Made by a program: the position numbers and the translations under genes. Below, piece by piece: positions 1 through 9,274 of a stretch of DNA of 64,000 bases. The stretch is from assembly GCF_900299525.1 (NCBI RefSeq), contig NZ_OMKA01000003.1, positions 62,001 to 126,000 of the forward strand, read 5' to 3'. Origin of the DNA: Aquimarina sp. Aq78 (GTDB lineage Bacteria > Bacteroidota > Bacteroidia > Flavobacteriales > Flavobacteriaceae). Every line of letters starts with the position of its first letter. Within the stretch, counting starts at the first letter, position 1. Below the pieces are notes generated by a model. That model was given only the letters and a program-made list of their open reading frames with translations, did no database searches and was not told the DNA's origin.

Positions 1-1
1 C

Positions 2-1891
2 TCGCTGTTTCTATGTTTCATTTTTTATTTTGGTTTTAGCGGACTCGTAGATTACAACTTGCTAGGAGCAATGAATACTATCGTTGAACAACTAGGAATG
101 CAATTGCATTACGAACGTATGAGTCAGGGTATTTTGGATACCAGAGATATCTTTTATTTTTTAAGTAGTATTCTACTATTTGTGATTCTTACCATTATCG
201 TTCTTGAAAAAGGGGCAATAAAGCAGAAAATCAAACCTATTGGTATTACATTAATCTCTGTCGTTGTTCTATTTTTAATCGGAAACTCATTATATAATCG
301 TTTTGATCTTACCCAGGATAGTCGTTTTACACTTTCTGAAGCTACCAAAAACTTAGTAAAAGAAGCAACGGCTCCTGTTGTTATTGACGTATTGCTAGAA
401 GGAGATTTTCCTTCAGAGTTTAGACGTTTACAATCTGAAACCAAACAAATATTAGAAGAGTTTAATGCTATAAACCCTAATATTCAGCACATTTTCACCA
501 ACCCTTTAGAGGAAGAAGGAATACGAGCACAAACAATTACAGAACTACAAAAATTTGGTCTAACCCCAATGGAGGTAAGCGTACAGGAAAACGGGAAAAC
601 CGAAATTGAAACTGTAGTTCCCTGGGCTATTCTAAGTTTTCAAAACAGAAGTGTAAAAATTCCTTTAATCAAAAATACCATTGGAGCCACTTCAGAAGAG
701 CGAGTAAACAGTTCTATTCAACAATTAGAATATGCTTTTGCAGATGGGTTAACCAAGTTACTACATCCTAAAAAACACAAAATTGCAGTGCTCAAAGGAA
801 ATGGACAATTACCCGATATCAAAATTGCCGATTTTATTAAAACGCTACAAAATTATTACTTTGTCGGAGCATTTACTTTGGATTCGGTAACGAGTAATAC
901 GATAAAGACATTACAAGAATTGCAAAAGTTTGATATGATTATCAATGCTAAGCCCACAAAAGCTTTTTCTGAAAAAGAAAAGTATGTACTGGATCAATTT
1001 GTAATGAATGGAGGAAAATCATTATGGCTATTAGAATCTGTTACTATGGAAATCGATAGTTTAATGAATCCTGAAGGTTCTTCTGTTGCGATCATGCAGG
1101 ATCTAAGATTAGGAGATGCTTTATTCTCTTATGGAGTAAGAGTTAATCCCGTTTTGGTAAATGACTTGTACTCTGCACCATTGGTATTAGCTTCTGGACA
1201 AGGTAGTGAAACTCAATTCACCCCGTATCCATGGTTTTATGGGTCACTAACCAAAAGTACCAGCAATCACCCTATTGTTAAAAATACAGAATCCGTAAAA
1301 TTTGAATTTTCAAACCAGATTGACACCTTAAAAAATGGTATCAAAAAGACGATACTACTCACTAGTTCTGACAAATCAAAAATAGAGGGAGTACCCAAAG
1401 AAATACGATTAGAAAATATCATTAGAAAAAAACCAGACATTGCTAGTTATAATGAAGGGCCCCAAAGTTTGGCTGTACTTCTCGAAGGAAATTTTAAATC
1501 TACCTATAAAGACAGAATAAAACCTTATAAAATTGAAGATCATAAAGATAAGAGTGCTCCTACAAAAATGATCGTTATTGCCGATGGGGATATTATTAAA
1601 AACCAAACGCGAAAAGGGCAGCCAATAGAATTAGGTTTTGATCCGACCATGAATTTAAAATATGGAAATAAAGAATTTCTGCTAAACGCAGTAAATTACC
1701 TGTTAGATGATTCTGGCCTTATTGAAATTAGAAGTAAAGAGATCAATATTTCATTTCTAAATGTCGAAAAAGTTGTTGAAAACAAAACCCTATGGCAAGT
1801 TATCAATATCCTGATTCCTTTACTTATTCTTATGATTTTTGGGTTCTTATTTTCGTTTATCAGAAAGAAAAAGTATCAAAAAACCGTTTAA
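2..1891 (+). CDS. gldG: Fused GldF (C-terminal end)-GldG gliding motility ABC transporter protein, 5' partial
   Basis: The frame is open at the left edge. It begins with the end of a GldF permease (last transmembrane segments, including DTRDIFYFLSSILLF, about residues 48-70) and runs without a stop into GldG. The GldG part has a transmembrane segment (IGITLISVVVLFLIGNSLY), the family motif YNRFDLTQDSRFTLSEAT, a long periplasmic substrate-binding-like region and a C-terminal anchor (ILIPLLILMIFGFLFSFI) followed by basic residues. In Flavobacterium GldF and GldG are separate adjacent genes which, with the ATPase GldA, form an ABC system needed for gliding. Here no ATG, GTG or TTG lies near the expected GldG start, so a single fused polypeptide is the simplest reading. 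The gldF start is outside the window. Confidence 0.88.
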   Translation, partial: SLFLCFIFYFGFSGLVDYNLLGAMNTIVEQLGMQLHYERMSQGILDTRDIFYFLSSILLFVILTIIVLEKGAIKQKIKPIGITLISVVVLFLIGNSLYNRFDLTQDSRFTLSEATKNLVKEATAPVVIDVLLEGDFPSEFRRLQSETKQILEEFNAINPNIQHIFTNPLEEEGIRAQTITELQKFGLTPMEVSVQENGKTEIETVVPWAILSFQNRSVKIPLIKNTIGATSEERVNSSIQQLEYAFADGLTKLLHPKKHKIAVLKGNGQLPDIKIADFIKTLQNYYFVGAFTLDSVTSNTIKTLQELQKFDMIINAKPTKAFSEKEKYVLDQFVMNGGKSLWLLESVTMEIDSLMNPEGSSVAIMQDLRLGDALFSYGVRVNPVLVNDLYSAPLVLASGQGSETQFTPYPWFYGSLTKSTSNHPIVKNTESVKFEFSNQIDTLKNGIKKTILLTSSDKSKIEGVPKEIRLENIIRKKPDIASYNEGPQSLAVLLEGNFKSTYKDRIKPYKIEDHKDKSAPTKMIVIADGDIIKNQTRKGQPIELGFDPTMNLKYGNKEFLLNAVNYLLDDSGLIEIRSKEINISFLNVEKVVENKTLWQVINILIPLLILMIFGFLFSFIRKKKYQKTV

Positions 1892-1946
1892 AATTCTATT
1901 CTCTATATTTGATATAGAAAATCTCAAAACTTAAAACCTTAAATCT

Positions 1947-2741
1947 ATTAATCGCGAAACCCTAAATATCGTTCTTAAGACAGAAGACCTCTCTATTGGT
2001 TATCGTACCAAAAAGGAGCTTAATGTTATTGCTGCTGATATCAATCTAAAATTGCACGAAGGAGAACTGGTAGGATTAGTAGGTGCCAACGGAATCGGAA
2101 AATCTACTTTATTACGTACTTTATCCCGTGTACAACCAGCTCTTCATGGTAAAATCATGTTGTCTGACATAGAACTTCAATCTTATAAATCTGTCGAACT
2201 AGCTTCGCAGTTGAGTATTGTTTTAACAGAGCAAATTGCTTCAAAAAACCTTACAGTACAAGAATTGGTAGCCTTAGGTAGACAACCTTATACCAACTGG
2301 GTAGGAAAAATGGCAGAAGAAGATATAGAACAAATTCGCAAAGCAATCGAAGTAACACATATTGGTAACTTGGTAGCCAAGAGATGTTTTGAACTTAGTG
2401 ATGGGCAGTTACAAAAAGTACTTATCGCCCGTGCTATTGCACAGGATACTCCTTTTATTATGCTTGATGAACCTACAACTCACTTAGATGTATATCACAA
2501 AGCCTATATCCTTAAACTACTAAAACGTTTGGCCTTTGAGACCAGAAAAACTATTCTTTTTTCTACTCATGAAATCGATTTTGCCATACAATTATGTGAT
2601 AAAATGATTGTAATGAATGAGGATGGTTTCGAATTTGGAAGACCCAAAGAATTAGTACAATGCCGTGCATTTTCCTCTCTTTTTCCTGAAGACCTGATTC
2701 TTTTTGATTCTAAATCCGGGAGATATAAAGTAAGAAACTAA
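1947..2741 (+). CDS. ABC transporter ATP-binding protein, FecE/BtuD-like (iron-chelate/haem/cobalamin type)
   Basis: Cytoplasmic ATPase of a metal-chelate importer. Visible motifs: Walker A GANGIGKST, signature LSDGQLQK (this variant is common in Bacteroidota FecE-like proteins), Walker B FIMLDEPTTHLD and switch region STHEIDFA. The conserved N-terminal strand (LKTEDLSIGYRTKKE) is encoded upstream of the first canonical start, TTG at 2052. The frame is open back to a stop at 1932-1934, but no ATG, GTG or TTG occurs there. I start it at the ATT of 1947; an ATC or GTT near 1968-1971 is equally possible. No permease or binding-protein partner is adjacent, so it is an orphan subunit here. Family confident, start uncertain. 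Confidence 0.8.
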   Translation: MNRETLNIVLKTEDLSIGYRTKKELNVIAADINLKLHEGELVGLVGANGIGKSTLLRTLSRVQPALHGKIMLSDIELQSYKSVELASQLSIVLTEQIASKNLTVQELVALGRQPYTNWVGKMAEEDIEQIRKAIEVTHIGNLVAKRCFELSDGQLQKVLIARAIAQDTPFIMLDEPTTHLDVYHKAYILKLLKRLAFETRKTILFSTHEIDFAIQLCDKMIVMNEDGFEFGRPKELVQCRAFSSLFPEDLILFDSKSGRYKVRN

Positions 2742-2903
2742 ATTCTTGTAAAACACTACTTTTCTCCTACTTCTCTTTGCTTTTAATTACACTTTATCGA
2801 ATAAATCTGCTTATCAAGGGAAAACTGTAAAAATTTGAAGTTGCTAACCTCGTACAGTTAGTATAGAAAGCTATAATTTTATCCCAAATTATAAATTAAA
2901 CCT

Positions 2904-3974
2904 ATGAATACCATGTTAAAACTCAAATCAATTGTAACTTTATTAATTATCGTAGCTTTTACATTTAGTTGTAGCTCAGATGATAATCAAGATATATTAA
3001 CTCCAGACGGAGGAACTTCAGATGCAGAGTTAATTGTAACTGAATCTGGAACAGGCGACAAACGTGCTGTTAGTGTGACTGGTGGTGCCAATGGAGAAAA
3101 TGTAAAAATCAGAATTAAATTTGAATCTCAATCTAAATCTATGCGACGCCTGTATATTACCCAAAATACAGGAGGTTCTGGAGAAGTTCCTTACCAAATA
3201 TCTACAACGGGAGTAACAGTAGATAGTAAAAAAGATGGATCTTTAGATTTGGCATCAGATAAAAAAAATGCTTTTGATTTCACCATTGATTTCCCTGCAC
3301 CAAGTAGTATGGATAATGGTACAATTGTTTATAATATATGGGCTACATCGGGTAGAGGTGATTTTAGAGATGTAACAAAAAGAAATGTTTTTGAAGATAA
3401 TGCAGTAGGTAGTATAACCGTTAAATTTGGTACAGGAGCTAATAGTAGCTCTGGTATAAAGGTGTATGAAGCTACAATTTTAGCTGCTCCTTTAAAAGAC
3501 GGTTCGTCTAATACCTTTATATCGGTTTTTGATGGAAAAATTTATAAAATTAATCAAGGGGAGGAATTTGCAGCTCTTTGGGATTTTGGATACTATTATG
3601 GTGCTACGCAAAAAGCTTCTTTAGCTTCTACAGTAGACTATCCACAACTTTTCGATACAAACAATGATGGAACACTTGACGCAGGTGTAGCTGGTATCTC
3701 GGGTGTTGCAGCAGAAGAATTAAATAATTTCTACATAACTACATCAACTAAAGATTTTGATACAACTACCACTGCTTCGGATTTAGATGATATCTCTATA
3801 CCTACTACAGAAAGAGTTACCGACCTTGCTATTGGAGATGTATTAGAATTTGTAGATAATTATGGCCGTAAAGGGTTAATAAAAATCAAAGAATTAGTTT
3901 CTGGTAATGGAAGCAATGGTAAAATTACATTTGATGTAAAAGTACAAGCACCAACAATAACCATTAAACCATAA
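2904..3974 (+). CDS. Predicted lipoprotein of unknown function
   Basis: 356 residues with a lipoprotein signal peptide ending in the lipobox FTFSC and followed by SSDDNQD, the acidic stretch typical of surface-exposed Bacteroidota lipoproteins. The mature part is rich in Gly, Ser, Thr and Asp and looks beta-rich. It carries a calcium-loop-like stretch (DTNNDGTLDAG) around residues 249-259. I recognise no catalytic motif. An alternative start is the ATG at 2913. Monocistronic: a 160-bp gap lies upstream and an intrinsic terminator directly downstream. Confidence 0.8.
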   Translation: MNTMLKLKSIVTLLIIVAFTFSCSSDDNQDILTPDGGTSDAELIVTESGTGDKRAVSVTGGANGENVKIRIKFESQSKSMRRLYITQNTGGSGEVPYQISTTGVTVDSKKDGSLDLASDKKNAFDFTIDFPAPSSMDNGTIVYNIWATSGRGDFRDVTKRNVFEDNAVGSITVKFGTGANSSSGIKVYEATILAAPLKDGSSNTFISVFDGKIYKINQGEEFAALWDFGYYYGATQKASLASTVDYPQLFDTNNDGTLDAGVAGISGVAAEELNNFYITTSTKDFDTTTTASDLDDISIPTTERVTDLAIGDVLEFVDNYGRKGLIKIKELVSGNGSNGKITFDVKVQAPTITIKP

Positions 3975-4017
3975 TTCATCATAAATAGAAAGATCCATAA
4001 GGATTTGAAAAGCCTTG

Positions 4018-4047
4018 AGGTTATCTGTAACAGGATAACCTTTTTTT
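4018..4047 (+). terminator. Intrinsic terminator after the lipoprotein gene
   Basis: Eight-bp stem AGGTTATC / GATAACCT with an 8-nt loop, followed by seven T residues. It ends the transcript from 2904. Confidence 0.85.
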
Positions 4048-4089
4048 GTATCAATTTTGTAACTTCACTAAATCAGAGAATACAGAGAA

Positions 4090-4446
4090 ATGAATATAGA
4101 AGAATACAGAGAACACTGCATTAGTAAAAAAGGAGTAACCGAATCTTTTCCTTTCGGAAAACTTCCTGACGCTTTAGTTTTTAAGGTATTAGGAAAAATG
4201 TTTACAGCTACAGATATATCATCTTTTAAGGCTATAAGTGTGAAATGTAACCCCAATGATGTTGATACTCTTCGAGAAACCTATACCGCCATAGCACCTC
4301 CATCCTACATGAGTAAAAAACACTGGAATAAAATACTAATGGATCACTCTATCCCCGATATGCTAATCAAACAATGGATAGATGATTCTTACAGTCTGGT
4401 AGTCAAAAAATTACCTGTTCGAGATCGAGATAAACTAAAAGAATAG
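4090..4446 (+). CDS. MmcQ/YjbR family DNA-binding-like protein
   Basis: 118 residues, the full length of the family. The N-terminal MNIEEYREHCISKKGVTESF, the central FPFG and DALVFKVLGKMF, and the C-terminal SYSLVVKKLP are hallmark segments of the CyaY-like fold of MmcQ/YjbR. Members are often called DNA-binding, but the cellular role is not established. It stands alone with no obvious operon partner. The ATG follows an A-rich leader. Confidence 0.9.
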   Translation: MNIEEYREHCISKKGVTESFPFGKLPDALVFKVLGKMFTATDISSFKAISVKCNPNDVDTLRETYTAIAPPSYMSKKHWNKILMDHSIPDMLIKQWIDDSYSLVVKKLPVRDRDKLKE

Positions 4447-4528
4447 TAACATTATAAATATGAAAACTTCGAGTACTTCATCCAAATTTTCATTGCTTAT
4501 CTTTATCTTTGAGTAAACAAAAGATTAC

Positions 4529-5875
4529 ATGTCAGAATACACACCGATTATCATTGCCGTTGGGGTAATCATTATATCAATTATTGTAGGTTTTTTTATT
4601 GGTAAATATGTAGTTTCATTACAACATAATAGTGAAAAAAGTGCTACTAATGAAAGAGCAAATTTGCTTCAATCTCAGTTCGATGAACTTAAAAATAATA
4701 CCGAAAAACAACTTTCTGAATTGATTAAAGAACGCGAAGAGATTCGTAGAGAAAAAGATTTTCTAAATACCGAACTTACTCGTCGTAATGCAGAATATGA
4801 AAATCTTCAACTTAAAAATGCATCACAAAAAGAAGAAGTAGAAAAACTTCAGGAAAAATTCACCAAAGAATTTGAAAATCTTGCCAATAAAATCCTGGAA
4901 GAGAAGTCTAATAAATTTACCGAACAGAATAAAGAGAATATTAAAAATATCCTGAATCCATTACAAGAAAAGATCAATACTTTTGAGAAAAAAGTAGAAC
5001 AAACTCATAAGGAAAGTATCGATTATCATGCAGCACTACGCCAGCAAATAGTAGGTCTTAAAGACCTTAATGAACAAATGAGCAAGGAGGCAACCAATCT
5101 CACCAAAGCACTTAAAGGCGATAGCAAAATGCAAGGTAATTGGGGAGAATTAGTGCTGGAACGTGTATTAGAAAAATCTGGATTAGAGAAAGATAGAGAG
5201 TATTTTGTGCAACAAAGTTTTACTCTAGACGACGGACAAAGAGTAATGCCCGATGTAGTGATTTACCTACCAGACAGTAAAAAGATGATTATTGACTCCA
5301 AAGTAGCACTTACTGCGTACGAGCGTTATATCAATGAAGAAAATGAAGACTTAAGAGCCACTCATCTCAAAGAACACATCACGTCATTAAAGCGTCATGT
5401 AGATCAGCTTTCAGAAAAAAATTATCAAGATTTGTATGATATCGAATCACCCGATTTTATTTTAATGTTTGTTCCTATAGAACCTGCTTTCGCGATAGCA
5501 ATTAATCAGGATAGCAAATTATACAATCAGGCTTTCGAAAAAAATATAGTTATCGTTACTCCTTCTACTCTTCTGGCCACCCTACGTACGATTGATACCA
5601 TGTGGAATAATGAAAAACAACAACGCAATGCTATTGAGATTGCACGACAGGCCGGAGCTTTATATGATAAGTTTGAAGGGTTAGTAAAAGATCTTACCGG
5701 TGTAGGCAAAAAGATAGATGATGCAAAAAAAGATTATTCTGCTGCAATGAACAAACTGGTAGAAGGTAGAGGAAATCTGATTACAAGTGTCGAAAAACTT
5801 AAAAAAATGGGAGCTAAAGCCAAAAAATCATTACCCGAAGCTGTGATTAAAAGAGCCACCGAAGAAAATGAATAA
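4529..5875 (+). CDS. rmuC: DNA recombination protein RmuC
   Basis: 448 residues. An N-terminal transmembrane helix (residues 5-27) is followed by a long coiled coil rich in Glu and Lys (about 30-190) and the RmuC nuclease-like core. The core shows LKGDSKMQGNWGELVLE and, near residues 240-260, MPDVVIYLPDSKKMIIDSK, the PD-(D/E)xK-like acidic/Lys cluster. RmuC limits inversions between short inverted repeats and is thought to act as a membrane-tethered nuclease. Length and domain order match the family. Confidence 0.95.
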   Translation: MSEYTPIIIAVGVIIISIIVGFFIGKYVVSLQHNSEKSATNERANLLQSQFDELKNNTEKQLSELIKEREEIRREKDFLNTELTRRNAEYENLQLKNASQKEEVEKLQEKFTKEFENLANKILEEKSNKFTEQNKENIKNILNPLQEKINTFEKKVEQTHKESIDYHAALRQQIVGLKDLNEQMSKEATNLTKALKGDSKMQGNWGELVLERVLEKSGLEKDREYFVQQSFTLDDGQRVMPDVVIYLPDSKKMIIDSKVALTAYERYINEENEDLRATHLKEHITSLKRHVDQLSEKNYQDLYDIESPDFILMFVPIEPAFAIAINQDSKLYNQAFEKNIVIVTPSTLLATLRTIDTMWNNEKQQRNAIEIARQAGALYDKFEGLVKDLTGVGKKIDDAKKDYSAAMNKLVEGRGNLITSVEKLKKMGAKAKKSLPEAVIKRATEENE

Positions 5876-5899
5876 TCAACAAAACATAGATCAATAATT

Positions 5900-6238
5900 A
5901 TGGTATCAAATTCAAACTTATCAGAAATTATACACAGGATTATTGGAGGGCTGTTTTACATTCTACCCATTCTGGTATTTATAATCCTTACGATGTATTA
6001 TATGAGCAAAAAGGGAACAACAAAAGAAGGAATCCTTATACTTATCGGTAATATCCTGATCCTGATAGTAGCAATTTTACATCAATTCATCTATAGGTTT
6101 GTAGATTCATGGGGATTTGACATATACCTTATTATCAACTCTGGAATAAATACTATTTCATTCATTGGATCCATACTTTTCATAATTGGTTTCTTTATGA
6201 TGATCCAGAAAATTATTAAAAATAAGGTTTCAGAATAA
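5900..6238 (+). CDS. Small integral membrane protein, unknown function (paralog of the next gene)
   Basis: 112 residues with four predicted transmembrane segments: GGLFYILPILVFIILTMYY, ILILIGNILILIVAILHQF, a middle helix, and FIGSILFIIGFFMMIQKI. The ending SFIGSILFIIGFFMMIQKIIKNKV aligns with SFLGSILFVIGFFILIRKVIKSKV in the next gene, so the two are tandem paralogs. I recognise no named family. It follows rmuC by 24 bp and may share its transcript. Confidence 0.7.
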   Translation: MVSNSNLSEIIHRIIGGLFYILPILVFIILTMYYMSKKGTTKEGILILIGNILILIVAILHQFIYRFVDSWGFDIYLIINSGINTISFIGSILFIIGFFMMIQKIIKNKVSE

Positions 6239-6248
6239 AAAAACAACT

Positions 6249-6602
6249 ATGGGGCAAGGCATTACAGAAATTATTAAACACATTTTTTTGGGTATTCTAA
6301 CCTCTATCCCGCAATTAGTTATAGTTATATTATGTATCTATTACATAACCAAAATAGGGTCAAAAACAGAAGCAATATTATTAACCACAGGTAGCATTAT
6401 ATCTTTATTATGTGGTATTTCGAATGTTGTAGGTGCTACATATATTAGTACGTTAGGAGTAGATTCTTATGTAATCTTTATATATGTCGTCCAAGGTTTT
6501 TCCTTTTTAGGATCAATTCTTTTTGTAATTGGTTTTTTTATTCTGATAAGAAAAGTAATAAAGAGTAAAGTATTTGCGCCCAATACTAAAACAAGTAATT
6601 AA
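6249..6602 (+). CDS. Small integral membrane protein, unknown function (paralog of the previous gene)
   Basis: 117 residues and the same four-helix layout as the preceding gene, with a nearly superimposable last helix. It starts 10 bp after its paralog, so the pair is co-transcribed. No catalytic residues are visible. The start of the hydrolase follows 13 bp later, which suggests one operon through to 8147. Confidence 0.7.
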   Translation: MGQGITEIIKHIFLGILTSIPQLVIVILCIYYITKIGSKTEAILLTTGSIISLLCGISNVVGATYISTLGVDSYVIFIYVVQGFSFLGSILFVIGFFILIRKVIKSKVFAPNTKTSN

Positions 6603-6615
6603 AAGATGTAAACAC

Positions 6616-7776
6616 ATGAAATCTATACTTATAAAAATATATTTTCTTGTATTTCTTTTCGGAAACGTTTTTCATATTGCTACTGCACAGCAGGCTTATT
6701 TTCCCGAGCGGGGAAACTGGCAAGAAAAAAGTCCTACCGAATTTAAAATAGATGCACAGAAGCTTCAAGAAGCAGTGCAGTTTGCTCAGGATCATGAATA
6801 TTCGGGATCAAAAGATCTACGTGAAGCCATCGTAAAAGGTTTTGAGCGAGAACCATATCACAAAATCTTGGGGCCTACCAAAAAAAGAGGCGGTCCTGCC
6901 GGACTTATCATTAAAAACGGGTACATTATATCGAAATGGGGAGATATAGACAGGGTAGACATGACATTTAGCGTTACCAAAAGTTATTTATCTACTATGG
7001 CAGGGTTAGCTGTAGATGATAGGTTGATACATTCTGTTGATGATCACGCTTATACTACCATATGGGATCATACGTTTGATGGAAAGCACAACAAGAAAAT
7101 TACCTGGAGACACTTACTTACACAATCTTCAGATTGGTCTGGGCAATTATGGGGTGGATATGACTGGGCAGATCGCCCCCCAAAAGAAGGTGATATTGAC
7201 GATTGGAAATTTAGAAAACTTAATGAACCCGGAACTGTTTTTGAGTACAACGATGTTCGAGTTAACGTATTAGCCTATTCCTTACTAAATGTTTGGAGAA
7301 AACCACTGCCACAGGTACTAAAAGAAAAAATAATGAACCCCATTGGTGCATCAACCACATGGAGGTGGTATGGATACAATAACTCATGGGTTGCTATTGA
7401 TGGTATCAATATGCAGTCTGTAAGTGGTGGTGGTCATTCTGGTGGTGGATTATTCATTAATACATTAGATCATGCCCGGTTTGGATTACTTTTTCTTAAC
7501 GATGGAAACTGGAACGGAAAACAATTACTATCAAAACAATGGATCAAAGAAGCTATCAAACCCTCACAGGCGAACCCAAACTATGGATTTATGTGGTGGC
7601 TTAACCAAAAAGGATCAAGGCATTGGGAAGGACTACCAGAACATTTGTATTATGCCGCAGGTTTTGGTGGTAATTTTATCGTAGTCGACCAAAAACAAAA
7701 CCTGATAGTAGTTACTCGATGGCTCGAACCCAATCAAATCGATGAATTTATGACCAAAGTATATAACGCTTTCTAA
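6616..7776 (+). CDS. Secreted serine hydrolase, beta-lactamase/class C penicillin-binding-protein fold
   Basis: 386 residues from the ATG at 6616; the frame extends to 6574, but that start would precede the signal peptide. The signal sequence ends near TAQ. The nucleophile motif SVTK is at about residues 119-122 (Ser119, Lys122), the YND triad (FEYNDVRVN) serves as the general-base motif, and HSGGG takes the place of the third KTG-like motif. Its substrate could be a peptide, ester or beta-lactam, and the sequence does not decide. The next gene begins two bases after the stop, so they form an operon. Confidence 0.88.
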   Translation: MKSILIKIYFLVFLFGNVFHIATAQQAYFPERGNWQEKSPTEFKIDAQKLQEAVQFAQDHEYSGSKDLREAIVKGFEREPYHKILGPTKKRGGPAGLIIKNGYIISKWGDIDRVDMTFSVTKSYLSTMAGLAVDDRLIHSVDDHAYTTIWDHTFDGKHNKKITWRHLLTQSSDWSGQLWGGYDWADRPPKEGDIDDWKFRKLNEPGTVFEYNDVRVNVLAYSLLNVWRKPLPQVLKEKIMNPIGASTTWRWYGYNNSWVAIDGINMQSVSGGGHSGGGLFINTLDHARFGLLFLNDGNWNGKQLLSKQWIKEAIKPSQANPNYGFMWWLNQKGSRHWEGLPEHLYYAAGFGGNFIVVDQKQNLIVVTRWLEPNQIDEFMTKVYNAF

Positions 7777-7778
7777 AA

Positions 7779-8147
7779 ATGAAAAAAATACTCGGAATAC
7801 TCATCATTGTAATCTTAGCTCTTTTTGCAGCATGGTATGCATTTATATATTATGCATCTTATAGCGAAGGAACCCGAAGTGGCGAGCTCATAAAATTTAG
7901 TAATAAAGGAGTGGTGTTTAAAACCTGGGAAGGCGAAATTAGTCAGGGGATCTCTGGAGCGCAAATATTTAGTTTTTCTGTTGAAAGCCAGAAAGAAGAC
8001 ATTATTAAGAAACTCGAAAAATTTCAAGGTAGATATGTAAAATTAAAATATAAGGAACGTTTTGCTAAAATTTCCTGGCTTGGAGACACAAAATATTTTG
8101 TAATCGATGTTGTTGAGGAAGACTCTCCTCACTTTAGAAATAAGTAG
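7779..8147 (+). CDS. Small membrane-anchored protein, unknown function
   Basis: 122 residues: an N-terminal transmembrane helix (ILGILIIVILALFAAWYAFIY) followed by a soluble domain with GELIKFSNKGVVFKTWEGE, FSFSVE and a basic LKYKERFA segment. Similar short flavobacterial proteins have carried the name 6-phosphogluconate dehydrogenase in databases; nothing here supports that enzyme (no Rossmann motif, far too short). It is coupled to the preceding hydrolase. Confidence 0.75.
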   Translation: MKKILGILIIVILALFAAWYAFIYYASYSEGTRSGELIKFSNKGVVFKTWEGEISQGISGAQIFSFSVESQKEDIIKKLEKFQGRYVKLKYKERFAKISWLGDTKYFVIDVVEEDSPHFRNK

Positions 8148-8171
8148 TACAATTCTTATATTATCAACTAA

Positions 8172-8726
8172 ATGAATACTAGAATGAAAAAGTACAAAAC
8201 CAATACCGAATCCAGAGTAACTATTTCAGAATTGATGCTCCCCTCCCATTCTAATTTTAGTGGAAAAATACATGGTGGCTATATCTTGTCTTTGATGGAT
8301 CAAATTGCTTTTGCATGTGCTTCTAAACACTCAGAAACCTATTGCGTGACTGCTAGTGTCGATAAAGTAGATTTCTTAAAACCTATTGAGGTAGGTGAAC
8401 TTGTAACCCTTAAAGCATCTGTTAATCATGTAGGCAATACCTCTATGGTAGTAGGTGTACGAGTCGAATCAGAAAACATACAGACCAGTAAAGTAAAACA
8501 TTGCAACTCTAGTTATTTTACTATGGTGGCCAAAAATGACAAAGGCAAAAGTGTGCCTATACCCGGATTGATATTAGAAAACAAAACTTCGATACGTCGT
8601 TTTGTAAGAAGTATTATACGCAAAGAAGATGCAGTTACAAGGCGTAATCGTTTCAAAGACTCAGAATTTGACCCCGAATCCCATTTCGAAATCCTTGACC
8701 AATATAATGTAAAGATCGACTTATAA
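8172..8726 (+). CDS. Acyl-CoA thioesterase, hotdog fold (YciA/BACH type)
   Basis: 184 residues. The hotdog domain is recognised by NFSGKIHGGYILSLMDQIAFACASKHS (Asn/His/Gly segment, then the catalytic Asp in LMDQIA), followed by DKVDFLKPIEVGELVTLKASV. It would hydrolyse acyl-CoA to free acid and CoA in the cytoplasm. The C-terminal 50 residues are charged and extend beyond a minimal hotdog. A second ATG at 8184 is a possible start. Confidence 0.9.
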   Translation: MNTRMKKYKTNTESRVTISELMLPSHSNFSGKIHGGYILSLMDQIAFACASKHSETYCVTASVDKVDFLKPIEVGELVTLKASVNHVGNTSMVVGVRVESENIQTSKVKHCNSSYFTMVAKNDKGKSVPIPGLILENKTSIRRFVRSIIRKEDAVTRRNRFKDSEFDPESHFEILDQYNVKIDL

Positions 8727-8796
8727 TTAAATCAAGATCATTACGTTATACCATCTATTAGCAAAATCTTTGTATATTTCATATAAAAACCCCGTT

Positions 8797-9177
8797 ATGG
8801 AAAATATATTCAAAAAATATTTAATGCTACTTATAGCTATACTTTGCTTTAATTGTAGCAGTGGTGATGATAGTCCACAACCTAATCCGGATCCAGATCC
8901 TGATACAAATCCAAACCCAAATAAAATTACGACATATGATGCAGATGTTAAGACTATTATAGATAGTCAATGTGTACGTTGCCATACCGTTCCTGCTCAA
9001 AACGGAGCTCCTTTTCCTATGCGTAATTTCACAGAAACTATAGTTGGTGTGAATAGAGATCTTGTACTTTTAGTCAACTCAACAGGAGTAAATGTAATGC
9101 CTCCAGAAGGTAGGTTGCCTCAAGCCACAATAGATATTATCCTGGATTGGGAAGCGGATGGTTTTCTAGAAAAATAA
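8797..9177 (+). CDS. Lipoprotein with a single c-type haem motif
   Basis: 126 residues from the ATG at 8797. The signal peptide ends in the lipobox LCFNC. A Pro/Asp/Asn-rich tether (about residues 27-43) is followed by a compact domain with CVRCH, the CxxCH haem-attachment motif, and a downstream VMPPEG Met that could be the second axial ligand. This predicts a small membrane-anchored monohaem cytochrome facing the periplasm or surface. No oxidase or reductase partner is adjacent, so its redox partner is unknown. Confidence 0.78.
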   Translation: MENIFKKYLMLLIAILCFNCSSGDDSPQPNPDPDPDTNPNPNKITTYDADVKTIIDSQCVRCHTVPAQNGAPFPMRNFTETIVGVNRDLVLLVNSTGVNVMPPEGRLPQATIDIILDWEADGFLEK

Positions 9178-9211
9178 CATCATAATTCTTTAGAATTTCT
9201 ACTTAAAATAC

Positions 9212-9240
9212 AAAAAAGAGGCTGGAGTTACCCAGCCTCT
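9212..9240 (-). terminator. Intrinsic terminator of the subtilase gene
   Basis: Nine-bp stem AGAGGCTGG / CCAGCCTCT with a 6-nt loop. The T tract (A run at 9212-9217) lies on the minus strand, so it serves the minus-strand protease gene. On the plus strand no T tract follows. Confidence 0.8.
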
Positions 9241-9274
9241 AAATACATACTCAAAAATATGAAACTACCGTATA

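Noticed and set aside
4459..4515. 18-codon frame MKTSSTSSKFSLL...
   Set aside because: Too short, no conserved feature, and lies in the leader of rmuC.
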